DNA of 64,000 nucleotides from Pseudomonas fluorescens (GTDB lineage Bacteria > Pseudomonadota > Gammaproteobacteria > Pseudomonadales > Pseudomonadaceae): assembly GCF_000967965.1 (NCBI RefSeq), contig NZ_LACC01000004.1:1-64000 (forward strand), written 5' to 3'. Positions 1 through 8,332 of the stretch are shown piece by piece. Made by a program: the position numbers and the translations under genes. How positions within the stretch are numbered: position 1 is the first letter of the stretch; every line of letters begins with the position of its first letter. Under the pieces are notes generated by a model that was not told the origin of the DNA, ran no database searches, and saw only the letters and a program-made list of their open reading frames with translations.

Positions 1-43
1 CTTAACTGATCGGCATTAGGCCCATGCGCCGGTTTATTTGTTT

Positions 44-1210
44 TCAGGCTGCTTGCGCCGCCTGTGCCTGTCGCACCACCGCCGCCAACCGTTTGAGCCC
101 TTCATCCAGCCGCGCCGGATCAATGTGGCTGAAGTTCAACCGCAGATACCCTGGATGGTTATCCGGCTCGGGGAAGAACGGTTCGCCCGGCATGAACGCC
201 ACGTCGTTGGCCAAAGCGGCATTGAGCAAGGTGCGGGTGTCCTGCGGCTGCTTGAGTTTCAACCAGAAAAACAGCCCGCCCTGCGGCACGTTCCAGTCCG
301 CCAGATCCGAGAAGTGAATTTCCAGCGCAGCCTGGAACGCATCCCGGCGCCCCCGATAAAAATCGCGCAACTCACTACGGTGCTGCTGATATTTCTCGGT
401 GCCGATCCATTGCAGTGCCTGCCATTGACCGACACGATTGGTGTGCAAATCCGCCGATTGCTTGAGTTTCAACAGATGGGGAAACAGGTCCGGACTGGCA
501 ATCAGGTAGCCGACACGCAACCCCGGCAGCAGGGTTTTCGACACGGTCCCGGTATAGATCCAACTGGCCTTCTTCAAGCGGCTGACAATCGGCGTGGCGC
601 TGCCACCGTCGAAGGTCAGTTCGCGGTAAGGCTCGTCTTCAATCAGTGTCACACCGAACTCATCGAGCAACGCCGCCACCGCGTCGCGTTTGGCTTCGCT
701 GTAACGCACCGCCGATGGATTCTGGAAGGTCGGGATCAGGTAGATAAAGGCCGGACGGTGTTGCTCCAGACGAGCGCGTAGCTCCGTCAGGTTCGGGCCG
801 TCGGCCTCCAGCGGCACGGTCAGGCAATCGGCGCCGAACAGCTGGAAAATCTGCAACGCCGCCAGATAAGTCGGCGCTTCGAGCAGGACTTCGGTGCCCT
901 TGTCGATGTACAGCTTGGCTGCCAGGTCGAGGGTCTGCTGTGAGCCGCTGACCACCAGCACTTGGCTTGCCTCACACGCCACTCCCAACGCTCGCGCCTC
1001 GGCGGCCAGTGCTTCACGCAGCGCCGGTTCGCCTTCGCTCATGCCGTATTGGCCCATGGAAACCGGCATCTCGGCCCAATCGACTTTTGGCAGCATGGCT
1101 TCGGCCGGCAGGCCGCCGGCAAACGACATCATTTGCGGGCGCTGGGCCGCGGCGAGGATTTCACGGATCAAAGAGCTTTTAAGGCGTGAGACACGTTCGG
1201 AAAAAGCCAT
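44..1210 (-). CDS. PLP-dependent aminotransferase, MocR/2-aminoadipate type (fold type I)
   Basis: A fold-I aminotransferase of 388 aa. The start is taken at the ATG at 1210, where the protein opens MAFSERVSRLKSS, because an earlier in-frame start at 1249 would cross the repeats shared with the divergent MarR gene. Family landmarks are MMSFAGGLPA near the N-terminus, the PTFQNPSAVRYS substrate loop, the IEDEPYREL stretch with the PLP-contacting Asp and Tyr, and SKTLLPGLRVGY, which contains the Schiff-base lysine. These resemble LysN/2-aminoadipate or aromatic/branched-chain aminotransferases, so the amino acid substrate is not settled. It diverges from the MarR gene at 1293 and is its likely target. 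Confidence 0.9.
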   Translation of the reverse strand: MAFSERVSRLKSSLIREILAAAQRPQMMSFAGGLPAEAMLPKVDWAEMPVSMGQYGMSEGEPALREALAAEARALGVACEASQVLVVSGSQQTLDLAAKLYIDKGTEVLLEAPTYLAALQIFQLFGADCLTVPLEADGPNLTELRARLEQHRPAFIYLIPTFQNPSAVRYSEAKRDAVAALLDEFGVTLIEDEPYRELTFDGGSATPIVSRLKKASWIYTGTVSKTLLPGLRVGYLIASPDLFPHLLKLKQSADLHTNRVGQWQALQWIGTEKYQQHRSELRDFYRGRRDAFQAALEIHFSDLADWNVPQGGLFFWLKLKQPQDTRTLLNAALANDVAFMPGEPFFPEPDNHPGYLRLNFSHIDPARLDEGLKRLAAVVRQAQAAQAA

Positions 1211-1244
1211 GGGGATCACCGGTAGCGAGGCATGTGGAAAATGA

Positions 1245-1301
1245 GTCAAACTTGTTGACCGAAATTACGCCTCCCCGAACGGATACGTCAATATGCTTGA
1301 C
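1245..1301. promoter_or_regulatory. Pair of GTCAA-N5-TTGAC inverted repeats between MarR and aminotransferase genes
   Basis: Copy 1 is GTCAAACTTGTTGAC at 1245-1259; copy 2 is GTCAATATGCTTGAC at 1287-1301 and overlaps the MarR start codon. Centres are 42 bp apart, about four helical turns. The half-sites are identical. Likely operators for the divergently encoded MarR protein (inference). Confidence 0.65.
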
Positions 1302-1739
1302 CTTAAAAACCCGCTTTCCCAGCAACAGGCCATGGAAGCGTTTTTCTTCGGCTACCAGGCCTTCACCGCCAAGGCCGATGAAATGCTCGAACGTCGAGGC
1401 CTGAGTCGGGTGCATCAGCGCATCGTGTTTTTCATCGCCCGCTATCCGAACCTGAGCGTAAAGGAACTGCTGGCGTTGCTCGGTGTGAGCAAGCAGGCAC
1501 TGAACATGCCGCTGCGGCAATTGTTGGAGATGCATCTGGTCGACAGCGTCGCGTCCGAAACCGACAAGCGTAAGCGCCTGCTGGAGTTGACCGCCGAAGG
1601 TGCGCGGTTTGAACAGATGCTGCGGCGCGAGCAGGTGAAATTGCTGGAGCGGGTATTTGCCGAGGCCGGAGAGACGGCGGTGAATGGGTGGCTGGCGGTG
1701 AATCTGGCGTTGGGGGAAAGCCAGGCGCATACCGACTGA
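1293..1739 (+). CDS. MarR-family transcriptional regulator
   Basis: A 148-aa winged-helix regulator. The helix-turn-helix is seen in LSVKELLALLGVSKQALNMPLRQLLEMHLV (about residues 53-82), followed by the charged wing ETDKRKRLLELTAEG. A helical N-terminus and a C-terminal dimerisation helix complete the MarR pattern. The ATG at 1293 lies inside an inverted repeat (GTCAA-N5-TTGAC, 1287-1301), so the protein would block its own translation-start region if it binds there. It is divergent from the aminotransferase; the ligand is unknown. The classification is firm and the target is inferred from the shared repeats. Confidence 0.9.
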   Translation: MLDLKNPLSQQQAMEAFFFGYQAFTAKADEMLERRGLSRVHQRIVFFIARYPNLSVKELLALLGVSKQALNMPLRQLLEMHLVDSVASETDKRKRLLELTAEGARFEQMLRREQVKLLERVFAEAGETAVNGWLAVNLALGESQAHTD

Positions 1740-1780
1740 ATCATTCTGCCTGCTGATTTTGATGCTGACTGATCCGGCCT

Positions 1781-1873
1781 CTTCGCGAGCAAGCCCACTC
1801 CCACAGGTTTCGATTCGGTCAAAAAATATGCGCAGATCCGCCGCTTCCTGTGGGAGCGAGCCTGCTCGCGAAG
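1781..1873. repeat. REPIN: two inverted REP sequences (GTGGGAGCGAGC family)
   Basis: Two REP units in opposite orientation, TCGCGAGCAAGCCCACTCCC on the left and GTGGGAGCGAGCCTGCTCGC on the right, flank a variable centre. The left copy is slightly degenerate (CCCACTCC instead of CTCGCTCC). Lies after the MarR gene. Confidence 0.85.
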
Positions 1874-1945
1874 GCGTCTAAACCGGCGATATATTCCTAT
1901 CGCCAAAAAAATCGTCAACAAAACCAAAAACATTATTTGCTTTCT

Positions 1946-1955
1946 TTGTATACAA
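1946..1955. promoter_or_regulatory. TTGTATACAA palindrome upstream of purine permease
   Basis: A perfect 10-bp palindrome 130 bp upstream of the permease GTG start. The same sequence is found before puuE (5017) and, with one change, before hiuH (4811). It fits the FadR/FCD-type GntR operator form TNGT-N2-ACNA. Proposed operator for a purine-catabolism regulator that is not in the window. Confidence 0.5.
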
Positions 1956-2084
1956 AAGCATAATCCACTTCGTGCGAGTTCCTGACCAAGCGGTCAACAA
2001 ATTCGCAAGTACCTCAAAGGGCCGCTGCCACCCTCATGGGTCCTGCCCTGGAAATAACAATAAAACTCTTGAGGAGTATTCGCT

Positions 2085-3434
2085 GTGGAAAGCCGTAAAT
2101 CCGAAGCATCGACGCTGGATCTCTCGCCGCCATTACGCAATGGCTTGCTGGAACGTCTGTTCAAACTCAGCTTGCACGGCACCACGGTGAAGACCGAGCT
2201 GATTGCCGGTCTGACAACCTTCATCACCATGGCTTACATCATTTTCGTCAACCCCAACATCATGGCCGACGCCGGGATCGATCACGGTGCGGCATTCGTC
2301 GCCACCTGCATCGCCGCGGCACTCGGTTGCCTGTTGATGGGCCTGTACGCCAACTGGCCGGTCGGCCTGGCGCCGGGCATGGGGCTGAACGCCTTCTTCA
2401 CCTACACCGTGGTCGGCACCATGGGCTACAACTGGGAAACCGCCCTCGGCGCGGTGTTTGTGTCCGGTGTGTTGTTCATGATCCTGACCTTCTCGCGGAT
2501 CCGCGAATGGCTGCTCAACAGCATCCCGGTCAGCCTGCGCTTCGCCATGGGCGCCGGCGTGGGTCTGTTCCTGGGGCTGATCGGCCTGAAAACCGCGGGT
2601 ATCGTCGTCGATAGCCCGGCGACCCTGATCAAGCTCGGCTCCCTGCGCGAACCCGGCCCGCTGCTCGCCGCCGTGTGCTTCCTGATGATCTCCATCCTCA
2701 GCTATCACAAGGTGTTCGGCGCGATCCTCATCAGCATCATCACCGTGACTCTCGCTGGCTGGGGTCTGGGCCTGGTGCACTACGAGGGCATCATGTCGGC
2801 TCCACCGAGCCTCGCCCCTACCTTCATGGCCATGAACGTCGCCGGCGTGTTCAACGTCAGCATGATCAGCGTGGTGCTGGCGTTCCTCTTCGTACATATG
2901 TTCGACACCGCCGGTACCTTGATGGGTGTTGCCCAGCGCGCCAACCTGGTCGGTGCTGACGGCCGCATCGAAAACCTCTCCCGCGCCATGAAAGCCGACA
3001 GTGCTTCCAGCGTATTCGGTGCGGTCGTCGGCGTTCCGCCAGTCACCAGCTACGTGGAAAGTGCTGCCGGTGTTGCAGCGGGTGGTCGGACTGGTCTTAC
3101 CGCAGTGACCGTAGGTGTGCTATTTATTGCAGCCATGTTCTTTGCACCGCTGGCCGGGATGATTCCTGCCTATGCAACCGCAGGTGCACTGATTTATGTA
3201 GCGATGCTGATGATGGGCGGCATGGCCCACATCGAATGGGACGAAGCGACCGACAGCATCCCGGCGATTGTCACCGCAATCATGATGCCGCTGACCTTCT
3301 CGGTCGCTGACGGCATCGCGTTGGGCTTCATCACCTACGTGGCGCTGAAGGCCGGTACTGGCAAGTACAAGGAAATTTCCGTGAGCCTGTGGGTGCTCTG
3401 CGCGATCTTCATCGCCAAGTTCATCTTCCTGTAA
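2085..3434 (+). CDS. NCS2-family purine permease (AzgA-like: adenine/guanine/hypoxanthine)
   Basis: A 449-aa polytopic inner-membrane proton symporter for nucleobases. The start is GTG at 2085, preceded by GAGGAG (2071-2076) at a spacing of 8. The N-terminal ELIAGLTTFITMAYIIFVNPNIM, the NWPVGLAPGMGLNAFFTY segment, and the AFLFVHMFDTAGTLMGVA and GVPPVTSYVESAAGVAAGGRTGLTA motifs are typical of AzgA-type NCS2 carriers, not of the UraA/XanQ branch found at 9799. The gene opens the purine region, has its own TTGTATACAA site and ends at a strong terminator. The exact base specificity cannot be read from sequence. Confidence 0.92.
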   Translation: MESRKSEASTLDLSPPLRNGLLERLFKLSLHGTTVKTELIAGLTTFITMAYIIFVNPNIMADAGIDHGAAFVATCIAAALGCLLMGLYANWPVGLAPGMGLNAFFTYTVVGTMGYNWETALGAVFVSGVLFMILTFSRIREWLLNSIPVSLRFAMGAGVGLFLGLIGLKTAGIVVDSPATLIKLGSLREPGPLLAAVCFLMISILSYHKVFGAILISIITVTLAGWGLGLVHYEGIMSAPPSLAPTFMAMNVAGVFNVSMISVVLAFLFVHMFDTAGTLMGVAQRANLVGADGRIENLSRAMKADSASSVFGAVVGVPPVTSYVESAAGVAAGGRTGLTAVTVGVLFIAAMFFAPLAGMIPAYATAGALIYVAMLMMGGMAHIEWDEATDSIPAIVTAIMMPLTFSVADGIALGFITYVALKAGTGKYKEISVSLWVLCAIFIAKFIFL

Positions 3435-3461
3435 GCCTTACGCGGGACCTGCTTGAAAACA

Positions 3462-3488
3462 GCCTCACCCCGTCGGGTGGGGCTTTTG
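3462..3488 (+). terminator. Rho-independent terminator of the purine permease gene
   Basis: GCCTCACCC, loop CGTC, then GGGTGGGGC and a T-rich tail: a 9-bp stem with one G-T pair, starting 27 bp after the stop codon. Confidence 0.8.
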
Positions 3489-3506
3489 TGCAAATGGAGG
3501 AAAGTG

Positions 3507-4133
3507 ATGAGTCTGGAAACCTGGCTGCTGTTCAGCGGCGCTGCGCTGATAGTGATCCTGATCCCGGGGCCGCTGTCGTTGCTGATGATCAGCAACAGTC
3601 TGAATTACGGCCTGCGCCGCTCTTACCCGGCCTTCCTCGGCGGAGTGTCCGCATCGATCTGCCTGCTGAGTGCTTCGGCACTGGGCCTGGGTGCGTTGTT
3701 GCTGGCGTCGGAACAGCTGTTCAGCGCCCTGAAGATTCTTGGCGCCCTTTACCTGTTCTACCTCGCCTGGCAGAGCTGGCAGCAATCGCGCCTGCCTTCC
3801 CATGGCGCTGAAGTGCCACAAGCCGCTCCGGTGCCTCGCTTTCGTGCACTGTTCGGGCGTGCGTTCATGCTGGGCGCCAGCAACCCGAAGGACATCCTGT
3901 TCTTCGCCGCTTTCCTGCCGCAGTTCCTGAGTGCCGAACAGCCGTTCCTGCCACAACTTCTGGTGATGATCGCGACCTGGACCGTGCTCGACCTGCTGTG
4001 CAAATTGGCCTATGGCCTCGGCGCCCATGGTGCGGCGCGGTATCTGCGCAGCGGCAAGGGCCAGAGCTGGTTTAACCGGATCAGTGCAGGGTTGTTCAGT
4101 GGCGCGGGTGCAGCGTCCCTGCTGAGCCGCTAA
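3507..4133 (+). CDS. LysE/RhtB-family amino-acid exporter
   Basis: A 208-aa membrane protein with about six hydrophobic segments. The start is the ATG at 3507 behind GGAGG (3496-3500); a longer open frame from 3453 runs through the upstream terminator and is rejected. The N-terminal IVILIPGPLSLLMISNSLNYGLRRSYPAFLGG carries the family signature (PGP, then G-x-R-x-G). NPKDILFFAAFLPQF in the middle is also characteristic. Exporters of this family remove amino acids or their derivatives using the proton gradient; the substrate here is unknown. It is a single-gene unit between two purine transcription units. Confidence 0.9.
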   Translation: MSLETWLLFSGAALIVILIPGPLSLLMISNSLNYGLRRSYPAFLGGVSASICLLSASALGLGALLLASEQLFSALKILGALYLFYLAWQSWQQSRLPSHGAEVPQAAPVPRFRALFGRAFMLGASNPKDILFFAAFLPQFLSAEQPFLPQLLVMIATWTVLDLLCKLAYGLGAHGAARYLRSGKGQSWFNRISAGLFSGAGAASLLSR

Positions 4134-4142
4134 AAGCAAAAG

Positions 4143-4209
4143 CATCGCGAGCAGGCTCACTCCTACATTGGAACGCGCACTCCTGTAGGAGTGAGCCTGC
4201 TCGCGATGG
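4143..4209. repeat. REPIN (short-spacer form)
   Basis: ATCGCGAGCAGGCTCACTCC and its inverted partner GGAGTGAGCCTGCTCGCGAT flank about 27 bp. Both arms carry the same CTCACTCC variant, so the pair is still symmetrical. Confidence 0.85.
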
Positions 4210-4240
4210 CGTCGGCACAGGCGCCACATTTCTCCAGACG

Positions 4241-4266
4241 AAAAAAAGCCCGCAGTGTGAGCGGGC
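4241..4266 (-). terminator. Rho-independent terminator of hiuH
   Basis: Read on the minus strand: GCCCGC, loop TCACACT, GCGGGC, then seven T. It lies 60 bp beyond the hiuH stop. Confidence 0.85.
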
Positions 4267-4325
4267 GAAAGACCAAAGAAGCTATATGCGCAGTCGCTTC
4301 CAGGGTGCAGCTGCTGTTTGGGGGA

Positions 4326-4679
4326 TCAGCTGCCGCGATAGGTGGAGTAGCTGTAAGGCGAAATCAACAACGGCACATGGTAGTGATCCTGCTCGGCGGA
4401 GATGCCAAAACGCAGCACCACGACATCCAGGAAGGCCGGCTCCGGCAGCTTGACGCCACGGGCGCGGTAGTAATCGCCGGCATGAAACTGAACCTGATAG
4501 ACCCCGGTGCGGTAGTCATCGCCTTGCAGCAGCGGTGCATCGACACGGCCATCGCTGTTGGTTATCGCGCTGGCGACCAATTCCAGGTGCGAACCTTCAA
4601 CGCGGTACAACTCGACCTTGATCGAGCTGCCCGGGCAACCGTGTGCTGCGTCCAAAACGTGTGTAGTCAAACGTCCCAT
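4326..4679 (-). CDS. hiuH: 5-hydroxyisourate hydrolase (transthyretin-like protein)
   Basis: A 117-aa enzyme that opens 5-hydroxyisourate to OHCU, the second step of urate breakdown. It begins with LTTHVLDAAHGCPG, has the central DGR motif, and ends with the hallmark C-terminal tetrapeptide YRGS. The active-site residues His (in THVLD), Arg (DGR) and His (YHVPLLISP) are present. Its length is normal for bacterial HiuH. There is no signal peptide, so it is cytoplasmic. It is divergent from puuE across a 434-bp gap that holds two copies of the purine palindrome. Confidence 0.95.
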   Translation of the reverse strand: MGRLTTHVLDAAHGCPGSSIKVELYRVEGSHLELVASAITNSDGRVDAPLLQGDDYRTGVYQVQFHAGDYYRARGVKLPEPAFLDVVVLRFGISAEQDHYHVPLLISPYSYSTYRGS

Positions 4680-4810
4680 TGATTCTGCGCGCCTGCCTGC
4701 GTGGAGCAGTCAGACTTCGCGCCTCCCGAAGTCAGTTGAAAAGGAGACCGCACCGATTCGGAGCACGAAAAGCTGCGGCGAGCGACCGATTAAGACACTT
4801 TTCAAAAAAA

Positions 4811-4820
4811 TTGTACACAA
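4811..4820. promoter_or_regulatory. TTGTACACAA, one-mismatch copy of the purine palindrome (hiuH side)
   Basis: Nine of ten bases match TTGTATACAA. It lies 132 bp upstream of the hiuH start. Candidate operator. Confidence 0.4.
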
Positions 4821-5016
4821 TAAAAACGACATTTTTCGCATTACCCCTGCCATCTGCATATTTACCGTCGATTTCCCGCCGAACCGCACAACCTATGAGC
4901 CCCTCAATCAATAATTGACCAGTCAGGCAGATTTCTTGCAGGCTCACGCCAATAGCAGTAAAAGATGACAGTCGGTGAAAAATGCGAAAAATCAGGCTTA
5001 CAAAGTGAATATAAAG

Positions 5017-5026
5017 TTGTATACAA
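5017..5026. promoter_or_regulatory. TTGTATACAA palindrome (puuE side)
   Basis: A perfect palindrome 87 bp before the puuE start, identical to the one at 1946-1955. Candidate operator of the puuE-uraD-alc-allA-puuD group. Confidence 0.5.
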
Positions 5027-5113
5027 TCAGCCCATCGCTGTGACGCAAGCCTGCCATCCAATTTTCAGCTGCGTCACACCAACCGTCATCATCGAATAAG
5101 AAGGAAGCCTGCA

Positions 5114-6040
5114 GTGAGCGCTGACTACCCACGCGACCTGGTCGGTTACGGCAGTAACCCTCCTCACCCACACTGGCCGGGCAATGCCCGAATCGCCCTG
5201 TCGTTCGTACTCAATTACGAAGAAGGCGGCGAACGCAACATCCTGCACGGCGACAAAGAATCCGAAGCGTTCCTCTCGGAAATGGTTTCTGCCCAGCCGC
5301 TGCAAGGCGCGCGCAACATGAGCATGGAATCCCTCTACGAGTATGGCAGCCGTGCCGGCGTGTGGCGGATCCTGAAACTGTTCAAGGAATTCGACATCCC
5401 GCTGACCATCTTCGCCGTGGCCATGGCCGCCCAGCGTCACCCGGACGTGATCCGCGCCATGGTCGATGCCGGCCACGAGATCTGCAGCCACGGCTATCGC
5501 TGGATCGACTACCAGTACATGGATGAAACCCAGGAACGCGAGCACATGCTCGAAGCGATCCGCATCCTCACCGAAATCACAGGCGAACGCCCGCTGGGCT
5601 GGTACACCGGCCGCACCGGCCCGAACACCCGTCGCCTGGTGATGGAAGAAGGTTGTTTCCTCTACGACTGCGACACCTACGACGACGACCTGCCCTACTG
5701 GGAACCGAACAACCCGACCGGCAAGCCGCACCTGGTGATCCCGTACACCCTGGACACCAACGACATGCGCTTCACTCAGGTCCAGGGCTTCAACAAGGGC
5801 GACGACTTCTTCGAATACCTGAAAGACGCGTTCGATGTGCTCTACGCCGAAGGCGCCGAGGCACCGAAAATGCTGTCGATCGGCCTGCACTGCCGCTTGA
5901 TCGGCCGTCCGGCGCGCCTGGCATCGCTCAAGCGCTTTATCGAATACGCTAAAAGTCATGAACAGGTGTGGTTCAGCCGTCGCGTCGACATCGCACGCCA
6001 CTGGCACGAAACCCACCCGTACACAGGGGCTGGCAAATGA
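5114..6040 (+). CDS. puuE: Allantoinase PuuE (polysaccharide-deacetylase fold)
   Basis: A 308-aa enzyme that hydrolyses allantoin to allantoate. Unlike the cyclic-amidohydrolase allantoinases it belongs to the polysaccharide-deacetylase/NodB superfamily: SFVLNYEEGGER near the N-terminus, HEICSHGYRWIDY for the metal-site histidines, and GWYTGRTGPNTRRLV. The start is GTG at 5114, after AAGGAAG. The stop overlaps the uraD ATG by four bases (ATGA), implying translational coupling. This PuuE type was originally described in Pseudomonas fluorescens, which agrees with the host assignment. Confidence 0.95.
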   Translation: MSADYPRDLVGYGSNPPHPHWPGNARIALSFVLNYEEGGERNILHGDKESEAFLSEMVSAQPLQGARNMSMESLYEYGSRAGVWRILKLFKEFDIPLTIFAVAMAAQRHPDVIRAMVDAGHEICSHGYRWIDYQYMDETQEREHMLEAIRILTEITGERPLGWYTGRTGPNTRRLVMEEGCFLYDCDTYDDDLPYWEPNNPTGKPHLVIPYTLDTNDMRFTQVQGFNKGDDFFEYLKDAFDVLYAEGAEAPKMLSIGLHCRLIGRPARLASLKRFIEYAKSHEQVWFSRRVDIARHWHETHPYTGAGK

Positions 6041-6552
6041 GCACCTTTCAAACCGTCAAACCTTCGGCCCTCGGCCGCGACGCCTTCGTCGCCGCTTTCG
6101 CCGACATCTACGAACATTCGCCATGGGTAGCCGAGAAGGCCTACGACCTGGGCCAGGACGCTTCGATCGACCAGATCGAGACCTTGCACCAGCGCATGAG
6201 CGACATCCTGTTGAGCGCCGATCATGCAAGCCAGCTTGCACTGATCAACGCTCACCCGGACCTGGCAGGCCGTGCGGCCGTCCAGGGCCAGCTTACCGCG
6301 GCCAGCACTGAAGAACAGTCTGGCGCGGGTATTCACCAATGCACGGCCGAAGAGTTCCAGCGCTTCACCGAGCTGAACGACGCCTACAAGGCCAAGTTCA
6401 AGTTTCCCTTCATCATGGCGGTAAAAGGCAGCAACCGGCATCAGATCCTCGCAGCGTTCGAAACGCGCATCCACAACCCGGTCGATACCGAATTCAAATG
6501 CGCGCTGGCGGAGATCAACAAGATCGCCCTGTTCCGATTACTGACCCTATAG
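6037..6552 (+). CDS. uraD: OHCU decarboxylase
   Basis: A 171-aa enzyme that converts 2-oxo-4-hydroxy-4-carboxy-5-ureidoimidazoline into S-allantoin. The start is the ATG at 6037, which overlaps the puuE stop; a longer open frame from 5968 lies inside puuE. Motifs seen are FAAFADIYEHSPWVAEKAY at the N-terminus, the catalytic-region AHPDLAGRAA with the conserved His, and KFKFPFIMAVKG. It acts directly after HiuH even though the two genes are divergent, so coordinated control of the promoters is expected. Confidence 0.95.
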   Translation: MSTFQTVKPSALGRDAFVAAFADIYEHSPWVAEKAYDLGQDASIDQIETLHQRMSDILLSADHASQLALINAHPDLAGRAAVQGQLTAASTEEQSGAGIHQCTAEEFQRFTELNDAYKAKFKFPFIMAVKGSNRHQILAAFETRIHNPVDTEFKCALAEINKIALFRLLTL

Positions 6553-6640
6553 CAAGCCTGACCCGAGTGTTCTTAAACGCAGAAAACACCTAGGGCCCTG
6601 CAAGCATCCCAAGCCACTTATTTAAAGGCAGACAAGAAGA

Positions 6641-7636
6641 ATGAAAGCTTACGCCGTACCTTTCGAGAAGTTCGTCAACCTGGCCGATGCCCGCCTGGGC
6701 ACCAAAATCATCTCGGTCACCGATGACTGGTTCGCAGACGCCAACCGTCTGTTCCAACCGACCCCGGCCGTATGGAAGGAGGGCGTGTTCGATGACAACG
6801 GCAAGTGGATGGACGGCTGGGAATCGCGCCGCAAGCGCTTCGAAGGCTTCGACAGCGCCGTGATCCGCCTGGGCGTGCCGGGTTCGATCAAGGGCGTCGA
6901 CATCGACACTTCATTCTTCACCGGCAACTTCCCGCCGTCGGCGTCCCTGGAAGCCTGCTTCCTGGCCGAAGGCGAGCCGAACGAAAACACCCAGTGGGTT
7001 GAAGTGCTGTCCGCCGTCGAGCTGCAAGGCAACAGCCACCACTACCACGAAATCAGCAACGACCAGGCCTTCAGCCACCTGCGCTTCAACATCTACCCGG
7101 ATGGCGGCGTGGCCCGTCTGCGCGTGTACGGCGTGCCGTTCCGTGACTGGTCGGCTACCGGCGACAACGAGCAAGTCGACCTGGCCGCTGCCCTCAACGG
7201 TGGCCGCGCCCTCGCCTGCTCCGATGAACACTTCGGTCGCATGAGCAACATCCTCAACCCGGGCCGTGGCATCAACATGGGCGATGGCTGGGAAACCGCA
7301 CGTCGTCGTACCCCGGGCAATGACTGGGTCATCGTCGCGCTGGGCCATGCCGGCGAAGTCGAGAAAGTCATCGTCGACACCCTGCACTTCAAGGGTAACT
7401 ACCCGGACAGCTGCTCGATCCAGGGCGCCTTCGTGAAGGGCGGTACCGACAGCCAGATCGAAACCCAATCGCTGTTCTGGCGCGAACTGCTGCCAAGCCA
7501 GAAGCTGGAAATGCACGCCGAACACACCTTCGCCGAGCAGATCAAGGCACTGGGCCCGATCACCCACATCCGCCTGAACGTGTTCCCGGATGGTGGTGTG
7601 AGCCGCCTGCGTGTACTGGGCAAGGTCGCTAAGTAA
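6641..7636 (+). CDS. alc: Allantoicase
   Basis: A 331-aa enzyme that splits allantoate into ureidoglycolate and urea. The protein is two repeated jelly-roll halves, shown by the duplicated motifs [21 protein letters not shown] and [22 protein letters not shown], and by [19 protein letters not shown] and [19 protein letters not shown]. The ATG at 6641 follows a short purine-rich leader. It lies 88 bp after uraD with no terminator between, so it is probably in the same operon. Confidence 0.96.
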   Translation: MKAYAVPFEKFVNLADARLGTKIISVTDDWFADANRLFQPTPAVWKEGVFDDNGKWMDGWESRRKRFEGFDSAVIRLGVPGSIKGVDIDTSFFTGNFPPSASLEACFLAEGEPNENTQWVEVLSAVELQGNSHHYHEISNDQAFSHLRFNIYPDGGVARLRVYGVPFRDWSATGDNEQVDLAAALNGGRALACSDEHFGRMSNILNPGRGINMGDGWETARRRTPGNDWVIVALGHAGEVEKVIVDTLHFKGNYPDSCSIQGAFVKGGTDSQIETQSLFWRELLPSQKLEMHAEHTFAEQIKALGPITHIRLNVFPDGGVSRLRVLGKVAK

Positions 7637-7645
7637 GCGCTGAAC

Positions 7646-7741
7646 CTGTGGCGAGGGAGCTTGCTCCCGCTGGGTCGCGAAGCGGCCCCAAAGAACGGGA
7701 CTGCTGCGCAGTCCAGCGGGAGCAAGCTCCCTCGCCACAAC
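7646..7741. repeat. REPIN of the second family (GTGGCGAGGGAGC type)
   Basis: GTGGCGAGGGAGCTTGCTCC and the inverted copy GGAGCAAGCTCCCTCGCCAC flank a centre with its own small hairpins (GGTCGCGAAGCGGCC and GGACTGCTGCGCAGTCC). Same family as the elements at 19806 and 29781; different from the GTGGGAGCGAGC family. Confidence 0.85.
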
Positions 7742-7778
7742 TGTAGTACCAACAACACAGAATTCGGATAAGAACAGC

Positions 7779-8282
7779 ATGCGCACATTAACGATTGAAC
7801 CGCTGACCAAAGAAGCCTTCGCCCCTTTCGGTGACGTGATCGAAACCGACGGCAGCGATCACTTCATGATCAACAACGGTTCGACCATGCGCTTCCATAA
7901 ACTGGCTGTGGTCGAAACCGCAAAGCCAGAGGACAACGCGATCATCAGCATCTTCCGCGCCGACGCGCAGGACATGCCGCTGACCGTCAGCATGCTGGAG
8001 CGTCATCCGCTGGGCAGCCAGGCTTTCATTCCGCTGCTCGGCAACCCCTTTCTGATCGTGGTCGCGCCACTTGGCGATGAACCTGTATCAGGCTTGGTCC
8101 GCGCCTTCGTCACCAACGGCAGGCAGGGCATTAATTACCATCGCGGCGTTTGGCACCACCCGGTGCTGACGATCGAAAAGCGGGATGACTTCCTGGTGGT
8201 TGATCGCAGTGGCACAGGCAATAACTGCGATGAGCATTTTTTCAAAGAGGATGAGCGTTTGATCCTCGCCCCCCACCAATAA
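7779..8282 (+). CDS. allA: Ureidoglycolate lyase
   Basis: A 167-aa cupin-fold enzyme that releases urea and glyoxylate from ureidoglycolate, the last step of the pathway here. Motifs: LTIEPLTKEAFAPFGDVIE at the N-terminus, ERHPLGSQAFIPL, and GRQGINYHRGVWHHPVL with the conserved histidines. It lies 142 bp after alc across a REPIN and 50 bp before puuD. Length and motifs are normal for AllA. Confidence 0.95.
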   Translation: MRTLTIEPLTKEAFAPFGDVIETDGSDHFMINNGSTMRFHKLAVVETAKPEDNAIISIFRADAQDMPLTVSMLERHPLGSQAFIPLLGNPFLIVVAPLGDEPVSGLVRAFVTNGRQGINYHRGVWHHPVLTIEKRDDFLVVDRSGTGNNCDEHFFKEDERLILAPHQ

Positions 8283-8332
8283 GAGAAGGTCTGATCACTC
8301 GACAACAGAGTGACAGGCGAGAGGTAAAGACT

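Larger units (their letters stand above)
4680..5113. other. Divergent hiuH-puuE intergenic region
   Basis: A 434-bp gap, AT-richer than its surroundings, with no credible gene. It contains TTGTACACAA at 4811-4820 (one mismatch to the purine palindrome) and TTGTATACAA at 5017-5026, one nearer to each gene. Other small open frames here are chance. Confidence 0.6.

Noticed and set aside
24..781. Plus-strand open frames opposite the aminotransferase gene
   Set aside because: They are antisense to a gene with clear aminotransferase motifs and have no ribosome site or recognisable domain.
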